A stretch of DNA of 64,000 bases, taken from contig NZ_CP007055.1 of assembly GCF_000517625.1 (NCBI RefSeq), forward strand, positions 1,550,001-1,614,000, given 5' to 3'. This DNA comes from Halostagnicola larsenii XH-48. Lineage in GTDB: Archaea; Halobacteriota; Halobacteria; Halobacteriales; Natrialbaceae. The position numbers were made by a program, and so were the translations under genes. Positions within the stretch are counted from its first letter, which is position 1. Each line of letters begins with the position of its first letter. Shown here one piece after another: positions 18,234 to 27,669 of this stretch. The notes under the pieces were generated by a model. It made no database searches. It had not been told where the DNA came from and saw only the letters and a list, made by a program, of their open reading frames with translations.

Positions 18234-18585
18234 CCGTCTGGCCGGTCCTCGAACCGAATGAGGTCTCGCTCCTCGAGTTGCATGAGGAAGTGTGCGAGCG
18301 TCTCGTCGACCGGTTCGACCCGATCGGCGTCGTGTTCGTCGGCGACGATCGATGCGATCTCCGAGACGGTGTGCTCACCGTCACAGCGTTGCCAGACGGT
18401 CGTCCCGACTGAATCGAGCGTGAGTTCGCGCTCTCGGCTCGTGCCGAAGAGGTCGAACAAGAACCGGTCGAGCCGGTTTCGAGGGGACTTCGTCCACGTG
18501 ATCGTGACCCGCCGGTCGCCGTCGCTGGTCGTTACGTCCCAGTCGTCCGTCGTTCGGATCGGAATCGAACCCGGCGCGTGCGCGC

Positions 18586-18589
<4 letters not shown>
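18230..18589 (-). CDS. PqqD-like peptide-binding (RRE-type) protein
   Basis: A 119-residue protein whose C-terminal 70 residues match PqqD (LDSVGTTVWQRCDGEHTVSEIASIV, then LAHFLMQLEERDLIRF). PqqD-type winged domains bind leader parts of ribosomally made peptides and pass them to modifying enzymes. The N-terminal 45 residues are extra. Its ATG overlaps the stop of the OPT transporter (18586-18589), so both are made together; no radical-SAM or other modifying enzyme is nearby. Actual ligand unknown. Confidence 0.85.
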
Positions 18590-20526
<1,937 letters not shown>

Positions 20527-21069
20527 CGTTGCGTCTTGCGATGGTCCGTGTGACATAATCGAATAAGGCGACCGTCCCATTCGCCCAGGTACAGAAAATA
20601 ACTCGAGCGTTGCAACCGAGGGCGTTCCCGTCGATTCCACGATCGCACACCGAGTCCCCGGAAGGGCGGTTCCGCCTTCTCGATGATTGTAGCCCGTTGG
20701 AGCCATAAAAACGGAAAGATTTGGTCGTGTCACGACCCCCTCGCTAGTCCATTACTGGCTCCTGCGGAACGGACGCCTCTGAGGTCTTTCCGAGAGCGAT
20801 CCCATTTACGCCCGCTCGAGGCGCATTGACGGGTAGCACGACATCAGCAGTGAGACCCACTCCACTCCGAGAGAATCGATTGCATGTGACCCTCGAGGAA
20901 CGAACGGTGTCAGCCGTAAGCGAGTAAGGCAGAGAGGAAATTATATCAAGCAATAGTAAATATAGGGAACAATACGTGAAAACACGCCTATCAATCAGAC
21001 ATAATCATTGATTTACCAATATGTTGGGGGATAGTCTTAATATCGATCTACATAACAAACAACTAGTCC
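20527..21069. other. Intergenic region, no convincing gene
   Basis: About 540 bases between the divergent OPT and bat-like genes. A minus-strand frame at 20744-20953 has mixed third-position bases and no recognisable protein. The right part becomes AT-rich (20937-21060) and holds the bat-like promoter, with CTTAATATCG about 35 bases before its ATG. Confidence 0.4.
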
Positions 21070-21762
21070 ATGCCTGAAGGTGCCTCGGGTAGATCGCAGG
21101 ATATCGTCGTAGAAGTCGAGTTTTCGATCGACGACCCAACATATCCGTTTATTAGTGCAACAGAAAATGAAGGCTGTGTCATAGAACTCGCCGATATGGT
21201 TCCTCGAATGGACGATCAATATGCTGAATTTTTCAACATTACCGGGATCAATTCTACTCGGGTTCTCGAACTCGTAGCGTCATACGAAACGATAGATGCC
21301 ACCCTTCTGTATGAATACGAGGACGGAGGACTGTTCGAATTTCTCACTTCCGGGAACTGTCCGGCGTTCTCCCTTGCTGAACTCGGCGCGCTCCCTCGTG
21401 AGGCGATCTCTCTGAATGGAGAGGGGCGAATCGTCGCAGAGATCCCTCCCAAATATGATGCCTCGACGGTCATCGAGGAGTTTCTCGCGGAGAACACTAC
21501 GGTAGAACTCGTTTCAAAACAGGAAAAAGAGTCGTTTTCACCGATACTCACTCACTCTGCAACAGAACAAATCATTCGGACGCAACTTACCGAACGACAG
21601 TGGGAAGTCATTCGAACTGCGTTCAATGCCGGCTACTACGAATGGCCACGGGAGTGCACTGGAGAGGAAGTAGCCGAAAAACTGGATATTACGTCCCCAA
21701 CGTTCTCTGAGCACATTCACGCGGCTGAACGCAAGCTACTCGCTGTCCTGTTTAATCGATAA
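21070..21762 (+). CDS. HTH_10 (bat-like) transcriptional regulator
   Basis: A 230-residue regulator with the bat-type C-terminal helix-turn-helix at about residues 175-228 (LTERQWEVIRTAFNAGYYEWPR, then VAEKLDITSPTFSEHIHAAERK). The N-terminal domain is of the family's usual size and starts with an EVEFSIDDPTYPF strand. Codons are less GC-rich than in neighbours. Converges with the HalOD1 gene, 7 bases apart. Target genes unknown. Confidence 0.9.
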   Translation: MPEGASGRSQDIVVEVEFSIDDPTYPFISATENEGCVIELADMVPRMDDQYAEFFNITGINSTRVLELVASYETIDATLLYEYEDGGLFEFLTSGNCPAFSLAELGALPREAISLNGEGRIVAEIPPKYDASTVIEEFLAENTTVELVSKQEKESFSPILTHSATEQIIRTQLTERQWEVIRTAFNAGYYEWPRECTGEEVAEKLDITSPTFSEHIHAAERKLLAVLFNR

Positions 21763-21769
21763 TGTCGGC

Positions 21770-22108
21770 TCATTCGTCGTGTTCTCCCACTTCAAGCCAG
21801 ATATACAGTTTCCCGTTGCTCTGAACGACCACATCACAGCCTTCGTGACGAAACGAGACGGAAAGCTGTGAAGGGTGCCGATCAAGGCCAGATACTGATT
21901 CGAAGAGCATGTTGAGGGCATCAGGGTCAACACTCTCGTAGAGCGGTTGCAGGCGCTCTGGGGCAGTATCAGTCGCTGCTGCGATGGCGTTAACCACGCC
22001 TAAAGCAGGCGACTCGTCTTCTTGCCAGTTATGGCACACAGACACCTGGTTCCCAGTCGGATCTGGACGGGACCTGTTAGTGTGTAAATAAGAGTCGTCC
22101 TTTGTCAT
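21770..22108 (-). CDS. HalOD1 output-domain protein
   Basis: A 112-residue protein made almost entirely of one HalOD1 domain (PALGVVNAIAAATDTAPERL, LYESVDPDALNMLFES, VSFRHEGCDVVVQSNGKL). In haloarchaea this domain is found alone or behind receiver domains and is thought to be a signalling output. TATATAGTATTAAG lies about 25-35 bases before the ATG, consistent with a leaderless mRNA. Confidence 0.85.
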   Translation of the reverse strand: MTKDDSYLHTNRSRPDPTGNQVSVCHNWQEDESPALGVVNAIAAATDTAPERLQPLYESVDPDALNMLFESVSGLDRHPSQLSVSFRHEGCDVVVQSNGKLYIWLEVGEHDE

Positions 22109-22446
22109 TTTATCACCATTGTTGTACTTAATACTATATAGATGAGGAACAGGCTTAGTTCGACTCCCTAAACCTCATGGGTGGCCGACAGCGTGGCGTT
22201 GGCCCCGTTCCGTGTCTCACGTCTCGAGGATCCAGCCCAGTCTATACAGCATATAACTGACATCTATCGGATAAGAGATACAATCTGACCAGTCTTCAGC
22301 ACTGCTCAGCAAACATTCCCGTAGATAGCAGAGGCGGTAGCGTTCAATTCGTATCTGTGGTTGCCGGATAGCAATCTCTGTCAAATTTAATATATTCTTG
22401 GAGCGATGGTCCGCAGATTTATAGTGATCGATCACTCCCTATGTGC
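22109..22446. other. Intergenic promoter region
   Basis: About 340 bases between divergent genes. It holds the HalOD1 promoter at the left and the amidohydrolase promoter with its palindrome at the right. A 72-codon minus-strand frame (22217-22435) is not supported by codon use or family. Confidence 0.45.
22417..22436 (+). promoter_or_regulatory. Amidohydrolase promoter with overlapping palindrome
   Basis: GATTTATAG (22417-22425) is a good archaeal TATA box; overlapping its end is AGTGATCGATCACT (22423-22436), a perfect 14-base palindrome, 10 bases before the ATG at 22447. A regulator bound here would cover the transcription start, so repression is the likely mode. Regulator not identified. 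Confidence 0.6.
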
Positions 22447-23523
22447 ATGGTAACACTTGACGATGTATTTGTCGTCGACGCCGTTTCCCACGCGTACAAC
22501 CAGGCTGAATCGAACTTCCGCGTTCCGAGATACGCCGAACAGGTCGCAGACATCGGGGTCGGACTCGAGGATGCGATGCCCGAGGGATACAAACGGACGC
22601 CGGAGACGTTTTTGAGCGACTGGCCCGTCGAATACACCGAAGACGTGCTGTTCCGGGAGAGCCAGACGGATTTTTCGGTGTTTCACCCGCAGTCGATTAC
22701 GGTCTTTCACGACGGGCTGACGTCCCTCGAGAAAGCACAAGCGTTCCTCGAGCGCAACCCGACGCGGAGCGCTGCGCTGGGAAGCATCGACGCGGTCGGA
22801 CTCGACGACCCGCAAGGCGAACTGACCCGACAAGTCGAGGAATTCGACCCCCACGGCGTGAAAGTCTACCCATCCTACTGGGAGGAAAGCGGCACTCACC
22901 ACAAGTTCACGATGGACGACCCGGAAGTGGCGTTTCCGCTGTGGGAACACGTGGCCGACCTCGGGCTCGACGTCGTCGCCGTCCACAAGGCGATGCCGTT
23001 CGGCGCGGTTCCGATGGACTCCTACGAGGTCGGCGACGTCGAGGAGGCCGCGGCGAGCTTCCCCGATCTGACCTTCGAGATCGTCCACGGCGGCCTGACG
23101 TTCGCTCGAGAAACCGGCTGGCAGATCGCCCGGTTCCCGAACGTCTACGTCAATCTGGAGTTGACGCTCGCGGAGGCGGTGACGACGCCGAAGACGTTCG
23201 CGGAGACGATGCAGGATCTCCTCTACGCCGGCGGCAAACGCGCGATCGACAAGATCATCTGGGGCACCGGCGCGCCGCACTTCCACCCGCAGTTGCTGCT
23301 CGAGCGGTTCTGGGAGTTCGACTTCCCGGAGATGGAAAGCCTGAGCGGAAGTTTCACCATCACCCAGGCGGACAAACGAAAGATCCTCGGCGAGAACTTC
23401 GCTGAAGCGCACGGCTTCGACCTGGAGGAACTCGAGGCCCAAACGGTCGACGACGAGTACAGCGACGCGGAGCTGGTCGAGGAGCCGTGGTCGACGACCG
23501 GGTTCGAGGTGGCGTCTCCGTGA
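22447..23523 (+). CDS. Amidohydrolase family (amidohydro_2) protein
   Basis: A 358-residue TIM-barrel hydrolase of the amidohydrolase superfamily. Usual strand-end His positions are visible (DAVSHAYN near the start, VAVHKAMPFG, EIVHGGLTF) and a late acidic region IIWGTGAPHFHPQ. The first HxH motif is reduced to SHAY, so metal binding or chemistry may differ from decarboxylase relatives. Substrate unknown. The ATG at 22447 follows a near-start ATG at 22441. Its stop overlaps the MIP18 gene start (GTGA), so the two are one unit. Confidence 0.85.
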   Translation: MVTLDDVFVVDAVSHAYNQAESNFRVPRYAEQVADIGVGLEDAMPEGYKRTPETFLSDWPVEYTEDVLFRESQTDFSVFHPQSITVFHDGLTSLEKAQAFLERNPTRSAALGSIDAVGLDDPQGELTRQVEEFDPHGVKVYPSYWEESGTHHKFTMDDPEVAFPLWEHVADLGLDVVAVHKAMPFGAVPMDSYEVGDVEEAAASFPDLTFEIVHGGLTFARETGWQIARFPNVYVNLELTLAEAVTTPKTFAETMQDLLYAGGKRAIDKIIWGTGAPHFHPQLLLERFWEFDFPEMESLSGSFTITQADKRKILGENFAEAHGFDLEELEAQTVDDEYSDAELVEEPWSTTGFEVASP

Positions 23524-23891
23524 CAACGGTTCGAGCGGTTCGGGAATCGCTTCGAGAGGTCGTCGATCCGTGCAGCGCTGCGACCGGCTCGAACCTCGAT
23601 ATCGTCGAAATGGGACTGGTGAAATCCGTCGACGTGTCCGGGAGTCACGTGCAGGTTTCGATGCGACTGACGACGCCGGCCTGCCACATGGTCCCGTATT
23701 TCTTCGAGGAGGTCGAAGGCCGGGTGGGTGAGCTTTCCGGGGTCGAATCGGTCGAACTCGAGACCGACGGCGGCTTCGAGTGGTCCGAGGAGATGCTCTC
23801 CGACGCGGCGAAACGGAAGCGACAGGCGGTATTGGACGACCAGGAAGCGCGATATCGAAAGGAACAGCTCGCGGTGGAAAGGGACGACTAG
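23520..23891 (+). CDS. MIP18/DUF59-family iron-sulfur assembly protein
   Basis: A 123-residue protein of the MIP18 (DUF59) family: GSNLDIVEMGLVKSVDV, then MRLTTPACHM with the conserved Cys, then a PYFFEEVEG and GVESVELE strand. Relatives help deliver Fe-S clusters to target enzymes. The C-terminal 40 residues are helical and charged. The GTG start overlaps the amidohydrolase stop. Similar amidohydrolase-DUF59 pairs are known in diiron monooxygenase (propane-type) clusters, but no monooxygenase is here. Confidence 0.88.
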   Translation: MTTVRAVRESLREVVDPCSAATGSNLDIVEMGLVKSVDVSGSHVQVSMRLTTPACHMVPYFFEEVEGRVGELSGVESVELETDGGFEWSEEMLSDAAKRKRQAVLDDQEARYRKEQLAVERDD

Positions 23892-23933
23892 CCGTCTCGA
23901 TAGGCCATTTTAGTCGGATTCAGCCGCACGTAC

Positions 23934-24788
23934 TCACTCGAGGGCGGTCACCTCGCCGTCGACGGTCACTGTGTCGAAATCGAGGACAACGGACGTTCCG
24001 ATCCCGAGTTGTCTCCCCCGAAAGCTCGTCCCGGTCTCGGTTTCCGTCGTCGCCAGTTCGACCGTCAGCGTGACGTCCACGTTTTGGGGATGCTCCCGTT
24101 CGTAAATATCGCCGCCGTCGCTCTCGAGGATGACGGTCGCCGGTTCGCTCTCGACCGACTGGATCGTCGCGACCGTCTCGCCGCGAACGGTTTCAGTCAT
24201 CCCCTCCTCGAGTCCGTCTGCAACCGCGGGCGTAACGTTTCGGAGTTCGACTTCGGTGTCGGTGGTGGTTTCGTCGGCCGCGAGCGCGTCTTCGTCCGAG
24301 TCGAGAGCAGTTACCGTCCCGCTCGTGGCATACGTGCCCAGGTCGAGCTTGAGTTCGCTACCGAGCGTGAGCGAGTCGCCGTCGACACGAAACGCAGTTC
24401 GTTCGCCGTCGTCTTCGGGGGCTACTCCCTCGAGTGCAACGCGAATCGTCACGTCCGTCGAGGCGTTCGTTTGGTCTCCATTTCGGGCGGTAACGGAGAC
24501 GTCCGTCACCGTCACGTTCGCCGCTGTCCCGTCGGAGCCCCAGCCCCGGGCGAGGGCGGTGTCACCCTCGCTGAGCTGCTCGACGACGTAGTCCGGTTGG
24601 TCACCGAGTTCGACGGTCGCGTATCTCGTTTCCGGTTCGTCGGGATCCGCCGATACACTTGCCGATCCGCCGCCATTTACGACGAGCGCGGCCCCCGCGA
24701 CGAGCACGGCGAGCAACACGAGGACGACGAGCGCGTCGACGACGTTGACGACGCCGAAGAGATTGCCGTCGTCGTCGATCAGTGGCAT
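23934..24788 (-). CDS. DUF4330 domain protein (copy 2)
   Basis: A 284-residue paralogue of the gene at 15260: same start (PLIDDDGNLFGVVNVVDALV), one membrane anchor (about 14-36), then an acidic beta-rich outer domain with GETVATIQSVESEPATVILE and GTSFRGRQLGIGTSVVLDFD. It is about 80 residues shorter because of a shorter middle region. A palindrome (24791-24804) lies directly before the ATG. Role unknown. Confidence 0.87.
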   Translation of the reverse strand: MPLIDDDGNLFGVVNVVDALVVLVLLAVLVAGAALVVNGGGSASVSADPDEPETRYATVELGDQPDYVVEQLSEGDTALARGWGSDGTAANVTVTDVSVTARNGDQTNASTDVTIRVALEGVAPEDDGERTAFRVDGDSLTLGSELKLDLGTYATSGTVTALDSDEDALAADETTTDTEVELRNVTPAVADGLEEGMTETVRGETVATIQSVESEPATVILESDGGDIYEREHPQNVDVTLTVELATTETETGTSFRGRQLGIGTSVVLDFDTVTVDGEVTALE

Positions 24789-25273
24789 GTGTTACTCGAG
24801 TAACCGTTCGCTCGCGGTCGCCTCGCCGACCGACTGGACGCCGTGAATCGTTCGTCGTGATCTCGGAGATCGTCTCCGCTGGAGCGGGTGAGCGGGCACA
24901 TAGCGCGTGTAACAATATCAACCATAATAATTAGCAAACGCCTACGGGTGAACTCGAGCGGCAGTACATCGAGTTCTCCACCGACGGTTTCTTCCACAAC
25001 CGGTGTTCTCGCGATGCGTGGGTACAGTCGTCTCATCCGGGCGACTCGAGTTAGTGCACCGGTGACAGCTGTTGTCTTCAGGCTCACCGTCGATCCCTGT
25101 CCGTCTTCGTGACCACCGACGACCACTCGAGCGACAGACCCACCGGTAGCCGACCCGCCTACACCCGCGTTCTTGCTGTGAATTACGGTTCGGAGCGCGT
25201 TACTCGGCCTCTCTCGAGGCTTCCTGTGAGCCACTGTCCCCGGTCACCCGAGGACACCAGTTGTCACCGGCGC
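24789..25273. other. Intergenic region with start-proximal palindrome
   Basis: About 485 bases. Next to the DUF4330 start is the perfect 14-base palindrome GTTACTCGAGTAAC (24791-24804), a possible operator or leader hairpin. An AT-rich stretch near 24910-24930 could serve as its TATA region. No gene found in the remainder; frames of 70-150 codons have no protein-like features. Confidence 0.4.
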
Positions 25274-26146
25274 TTAGTCGCCGCCCGTCGTTTCCCCGGG
25301 GACGTCGGCGTCGGCGGGGAGCACCAGCCGCCGTTCGGTGTACTCGAGGCCGTTCTTTCGCTCGGTTTTCCGGTGGACCGCGAGGCGATTCTTCGAGAGG
25401 TCCAGCGCGGCGTCGATCACCCTCGAGACTAACTTCTTGGCGTAGCTCTCGCTGATGCCCGGCTCCCGTCTTCGGATCCAGTGTCTGAGATCGCTCGCCG
25501 CGACGTACTCGGCGACGGCCTTACAGCCGCGTTCCCAGGGATCGTCGCCGACGGCGTCGTCGGTGCGCGCCCGCCAGAGTTTCGCCGCCAACCGCGTGGG
25601 CAGGGCGTTGGCCGCCGATCGGCGCATATCCTCGTCCATCCTGGCAAGTTGTTGAATCGGGAGCAGATCGCCGTAGGCGAGCGAGACCTCGCCGTCCGCG
25701 AGCGGGTCGGCGTGCTCGGGGAGTCGGAGGTAGGCCTCGCCGTCGTCTTTGGTGACCCGCTCGAGGCGGTCGCCGGGGACCTCGAGTTCGTGGACGTCGA
25801 CGGTCTCGGCTTTCAGGTGTGCGCCCTTCTCGAGTTCGCGGGCCTGTAGCTCCGCGAGTCGGGCCTTGTTGGTCCCGGCCTTGTTCAACGCCGCGTCGAC
25901 GGCACTGTCACAGCGCGTGCGCTCGCGCTCGCAGTCCTCGAGTCGGTCTCCGTGGGTCTCGAGTTCGTCTTGACAGTCCTCGAGTTGGTTTTCGTACTTC
26001 TCGAGTCGGTCCTCGAGCGTCCGGACCCGATCCGTCAGTCGGTCGCGGTCGCGCTCGAGATCGTCGATTCGTTGGGTTTTCGACTCGAGGTCACGCTCGA
26101 GGGTTTCGACGCGCTCTGCGAGGGCGGCCACGCGGTCGTCACGCAT
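25274..26146 (-). CDS. Haloarchaeal coiled-coil protein, mobile-element type
   Basis: A 290-residue protein. Residues 1-105 are a continuous coiled coil with heptads (VETLERDLESKTQRIDDLER). The C-terminal 180 residues are soluble and contain WIRRREPGISESYAKKLV and ENGLEYTERRLVLP-like endings, resembling hypothetical proteins found beside haloarchaeal proviruses. I chose the ATG at 26146, because the open frame further up has nonsense composition in the overlap with the next gene. It overlaps the upstream gene by 8 bases, so they are co-translated. No biochemical function known. Confidence 0.72.
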   Translation of the reverse strand: MRDDRVAALAERVETLERDLESKTQRIDDLERDRDRLTDRVRTLEDRLEKYENQLEDCQDELETHGDRLEDCERERTRCDSAVDAALNKAGTNKARLAELQARELEKGAHLKAETVDVHELEVPGDRLERVTKDDGEAYLRLPEHADPLADGEVSLAYGDLLPIQQLARMDEDMRRSAANALPTRLAAKLWRARTDDAVGDDPWERGCKAVAEYVAASDLRHWIRRREPGISESYAKKLVSRVIDAALDLSKNRLAVHRKTERKNGLEYTERRLVLPADADVPGETTGGD

Positions 26147-26489
26147 CGGGCTCACCTCGAGTGTCGTCGGTCGTCTCGTGGGTGGGTGCGTCGTCGGTGG
26201 TTGTGTGGTCGATCGACTCGAGGTCCGCGTTCGGAATCGTCGCCTTGGGGCCGAACGCGAGCAAGAGGATTCGGTTCGTCTCCGCGTCGATCTCGCGGAG
26301 GCGTCTGCGAACGGCGCTGCGTTCGGCGGGCTCGAGATGCTCGAGCGCCGGGGAGCGGGTCGTCTCGCGGAGGAGGATCGTCGTGAGGTGGTCGATGGTC
26401 TCGAGGCGCTCGCGAAACAGTCGCGTCGCGCGGGTCGATGCGTTCTGTCGGTCGGGGCTTTCATTACCCCGTGGATCGTCGTTTGACAT
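26139..26489 (-). CDS. Small helical protein paired with the coiled-coil gene
   Basis: A 116-residue acidic protein, mostly alpha-helical (TRLFRERLETIDHLTTILLRE, AERSAVRRRLREIDAETNRI), with a disordered Thr/Asp-rich tail. It precedes and overlaps the coiled-coil protein by 8 bases on the same strand. No family recognised; context suggests an accessory element with the PhiH1-like repressor next door. Confidence 0.68.
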   Translation of the reverse strand: MSNDDPRGNESPDRQNASTRATRLFRERLETIDHLTTILLRETTRSPALEHLEPAERSAVRRRLREIDAETNRILLLAFGPKATIPNADLESIDHTTTDDAPTHETTDDTRGEPDA

Positions 26490-26635
26490 GGCTTCCGTAG
26501 GCTGAATACGGAGGCTGACGCGGATCTGGTGGCCTTAACACCGATCCGCAATTCTGCGACGATATCGGTAGAGCGTCGCGTTTAGCTTCCGTGCCCGCAA
26601 CGAGGTCCCCCGTTGACATAAATCTTGACTACGAA

Positions 26636-26656
26636 CGTGGTTTTTCAGAAACCACG
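26636..26656. promoter_or_regulatory. Inverted repeat upstream of PhiH1-like repressor
   Basis: CGTGGTTT-TTCAG-AAACCACG: a perfect eight-pair inverted repeat with five-base loop, 67-87 bases before the repressor ATG and just after CATAAATCT (about 26617-26625), a TATA-like box. Likely the binding site of the repressor for self-control. Confidence 0.5.
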
Positions 26657-26722
26657 AAGATGGTTTCAACTCCGTGAGATAGTACTGATTTTTCCGTGCT
26701 GCACGCAGCATACCGATATCAC

Positions 26723-26983
26723 ATGGTCGAGCGCGTTCGCTGGATGGCTCCCGTCGACTACGAAATTATGCTCTTTTTCGACGAGCACCCGATTCTCGTC
26801 TCGCCACGAGTGCTTGGAGCGAACATCGACTACGACCGCCAGTACGTGAGCAAGCGATGTCGCACGCTTTCGGACGCCGGATTGTTGACCGCAGTCGACA
26901 CCGGACTGTACCAGTTGACCGATACCGGACGGACGTATCTCGAGGGGGATCTCGACGTATCGGAACTCGAACCCGAGGACTAG
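26723..26983 (+). CDS. PhiH1 repressor-like winged-helix protein
   Basis: An 86-residue winged helix matching the haloarchaeal PhiH1-repressor group: WMAPVDYEIMLFF, then DYDRQYVSKRCRTLSDAGLL, then GLYQLTDTGRTYLEGDLD. These proteins keep proviruses silent in the type case, though many are now chromosomal. The ATG at 26723 gives the family's standard beginning. With the coiled-coil pair on the other strand it marks a likely provirus remnant; no integrase or structural gene is visible. Confidence 0.85.
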   Translation: MVERVRWMAPVDYEIMLFFDEHPILVSPRVLGANIDYDRQYVSKRCRTLSDAGLLTAVDTGLYQLTDTGRTYLEGDLDVSELEPED

Positions 26984-27285
26984 CGTTCTAGCGCTGGCTC
27001 GAGTCGGAGTACAGCGTCCATCTCTGGGAGATAATTTCCACGACGAAACAGTAATTATATGACACTACAGTACGTTGGCCCGAACGGAAGCCATGAATAG
27101 CAGAGATGGGCGTTTCCGTTGAAATGCCCCGGGTGTTACAGGCACCCGAGACGTGGCTTCCAACCCCATGAAGGATCGGTTGCCATGATTGGATATCTTC
27201 TCCGCGGGCTTAAACATCCCGTCCGACAGATGAATCGAAGTCGAACAAATCGGGCCTTGCTCTGCCCCTCTACAGGTGGGTCTCT
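26984..27285. other. Intergenic region, no gene
   Basis: About 300 bases. It looks like non-coding DNA with several short inverted stretches (for example GGGTGTTACAGGCACCC at 27129-27145, a six-pair stem). I considered an insertion-sequence end but cannot show one. Confidence 0.35.
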
Positions 27286-27507
27286 ATGACCTGCGCGACG
27301 GCTGACCCGCTCGTCATCGAGATCGTCGATACACTTGAGGAACACGGCCTTCCTCGAGACGCCTACCAGCTCGGCAGGGAGTTCGATCCCGAAGCGCTCG
27401 AGCGGTTCCTCGAGTCTTGTAGTGAAGGGGTTGAGGTGCGGCTCGAGGTACGAGGGATTCCACTGCTCGTGACTCCTGCGGGAACTCGGGTGTATCGCGA
27501 TGAGTGA
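27286..27507 (+). CDS. HalOD1-like small protein
   Basis: A 73-residue protein with the compact layout of a HalOD1 output domain: ADPLVIEIVDTLEEHGLPRD, then FDPEALERFLES, then VEVRLEVRGIPLLVTPAGTRV. It overlaps the next gene by 8 bases, so a two-gene unit with a zinc microprotein is likely. Assignment rests on pattern rather than strong identity. Confidence 0.65.
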   Translation: MTCATADPLVIEIVDTLEEHGLPRDAYQLGREFDPEALERFLESCSEGVEVRLEVRGIPLLVTPAGTRVYRDE

Positions 27508-27655
27508 AGAGGGTGAATCAGATGGCGATTCGGAGTATCCCTTCCCATCGTGTCCTCGTTGTGGTGACCCTGTGGTTATGGTCACGAGTCGCGGGCCAAC
27601 CGAACACACCGCCAGTCCCTGTGGCTGTCGTGTGAGTGGGAACCTGCTCGAGTAA
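27500..27655 (+). CDS. CPxCG-type zinc-finger microprotein
   Basis: A 51-residue protein with two Cys pairs, CPRCG near residue 18 and PCGCR near residue 42, which together can bind one zinc ion. Haloarchaea encode many such CPxCG microproteins; the few studied affect motility, biofilm or stress behaviour. The first 15 residues are acidic. Its start lies inside the HalOD1-like gene, so translation is coupled. The product is too short for standard gene calling and could be missed. Confidence 0.8.
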   Translation: MSEEGESDGDSEYPFPSCPRCGDPVVMVTSRGPTEHTASPCGCRVSGNLLE

Positions 27656-27669
27656 ATTGGATAATCCGC

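Noticed and set aside
20744-20953. 69-codon minus-strand frame in the OPT/bat intergenic region
   Set aside because: TTG start, mixed third-codon bases unlike host genes, and no recognisable protein.
22217-22435. 72-codon minus-strand frame before the amidohydrolase
   Set aside because: Covers the amidohydrolase promoter, has host-untypical composition and no family.
27040-27285. Possible end of an IS200/IS605-type element
   Set aside because: Short hairpins and a frame ending in GLYDLRDG reminded me of such ends, but there is no transposase and no paired boundary.
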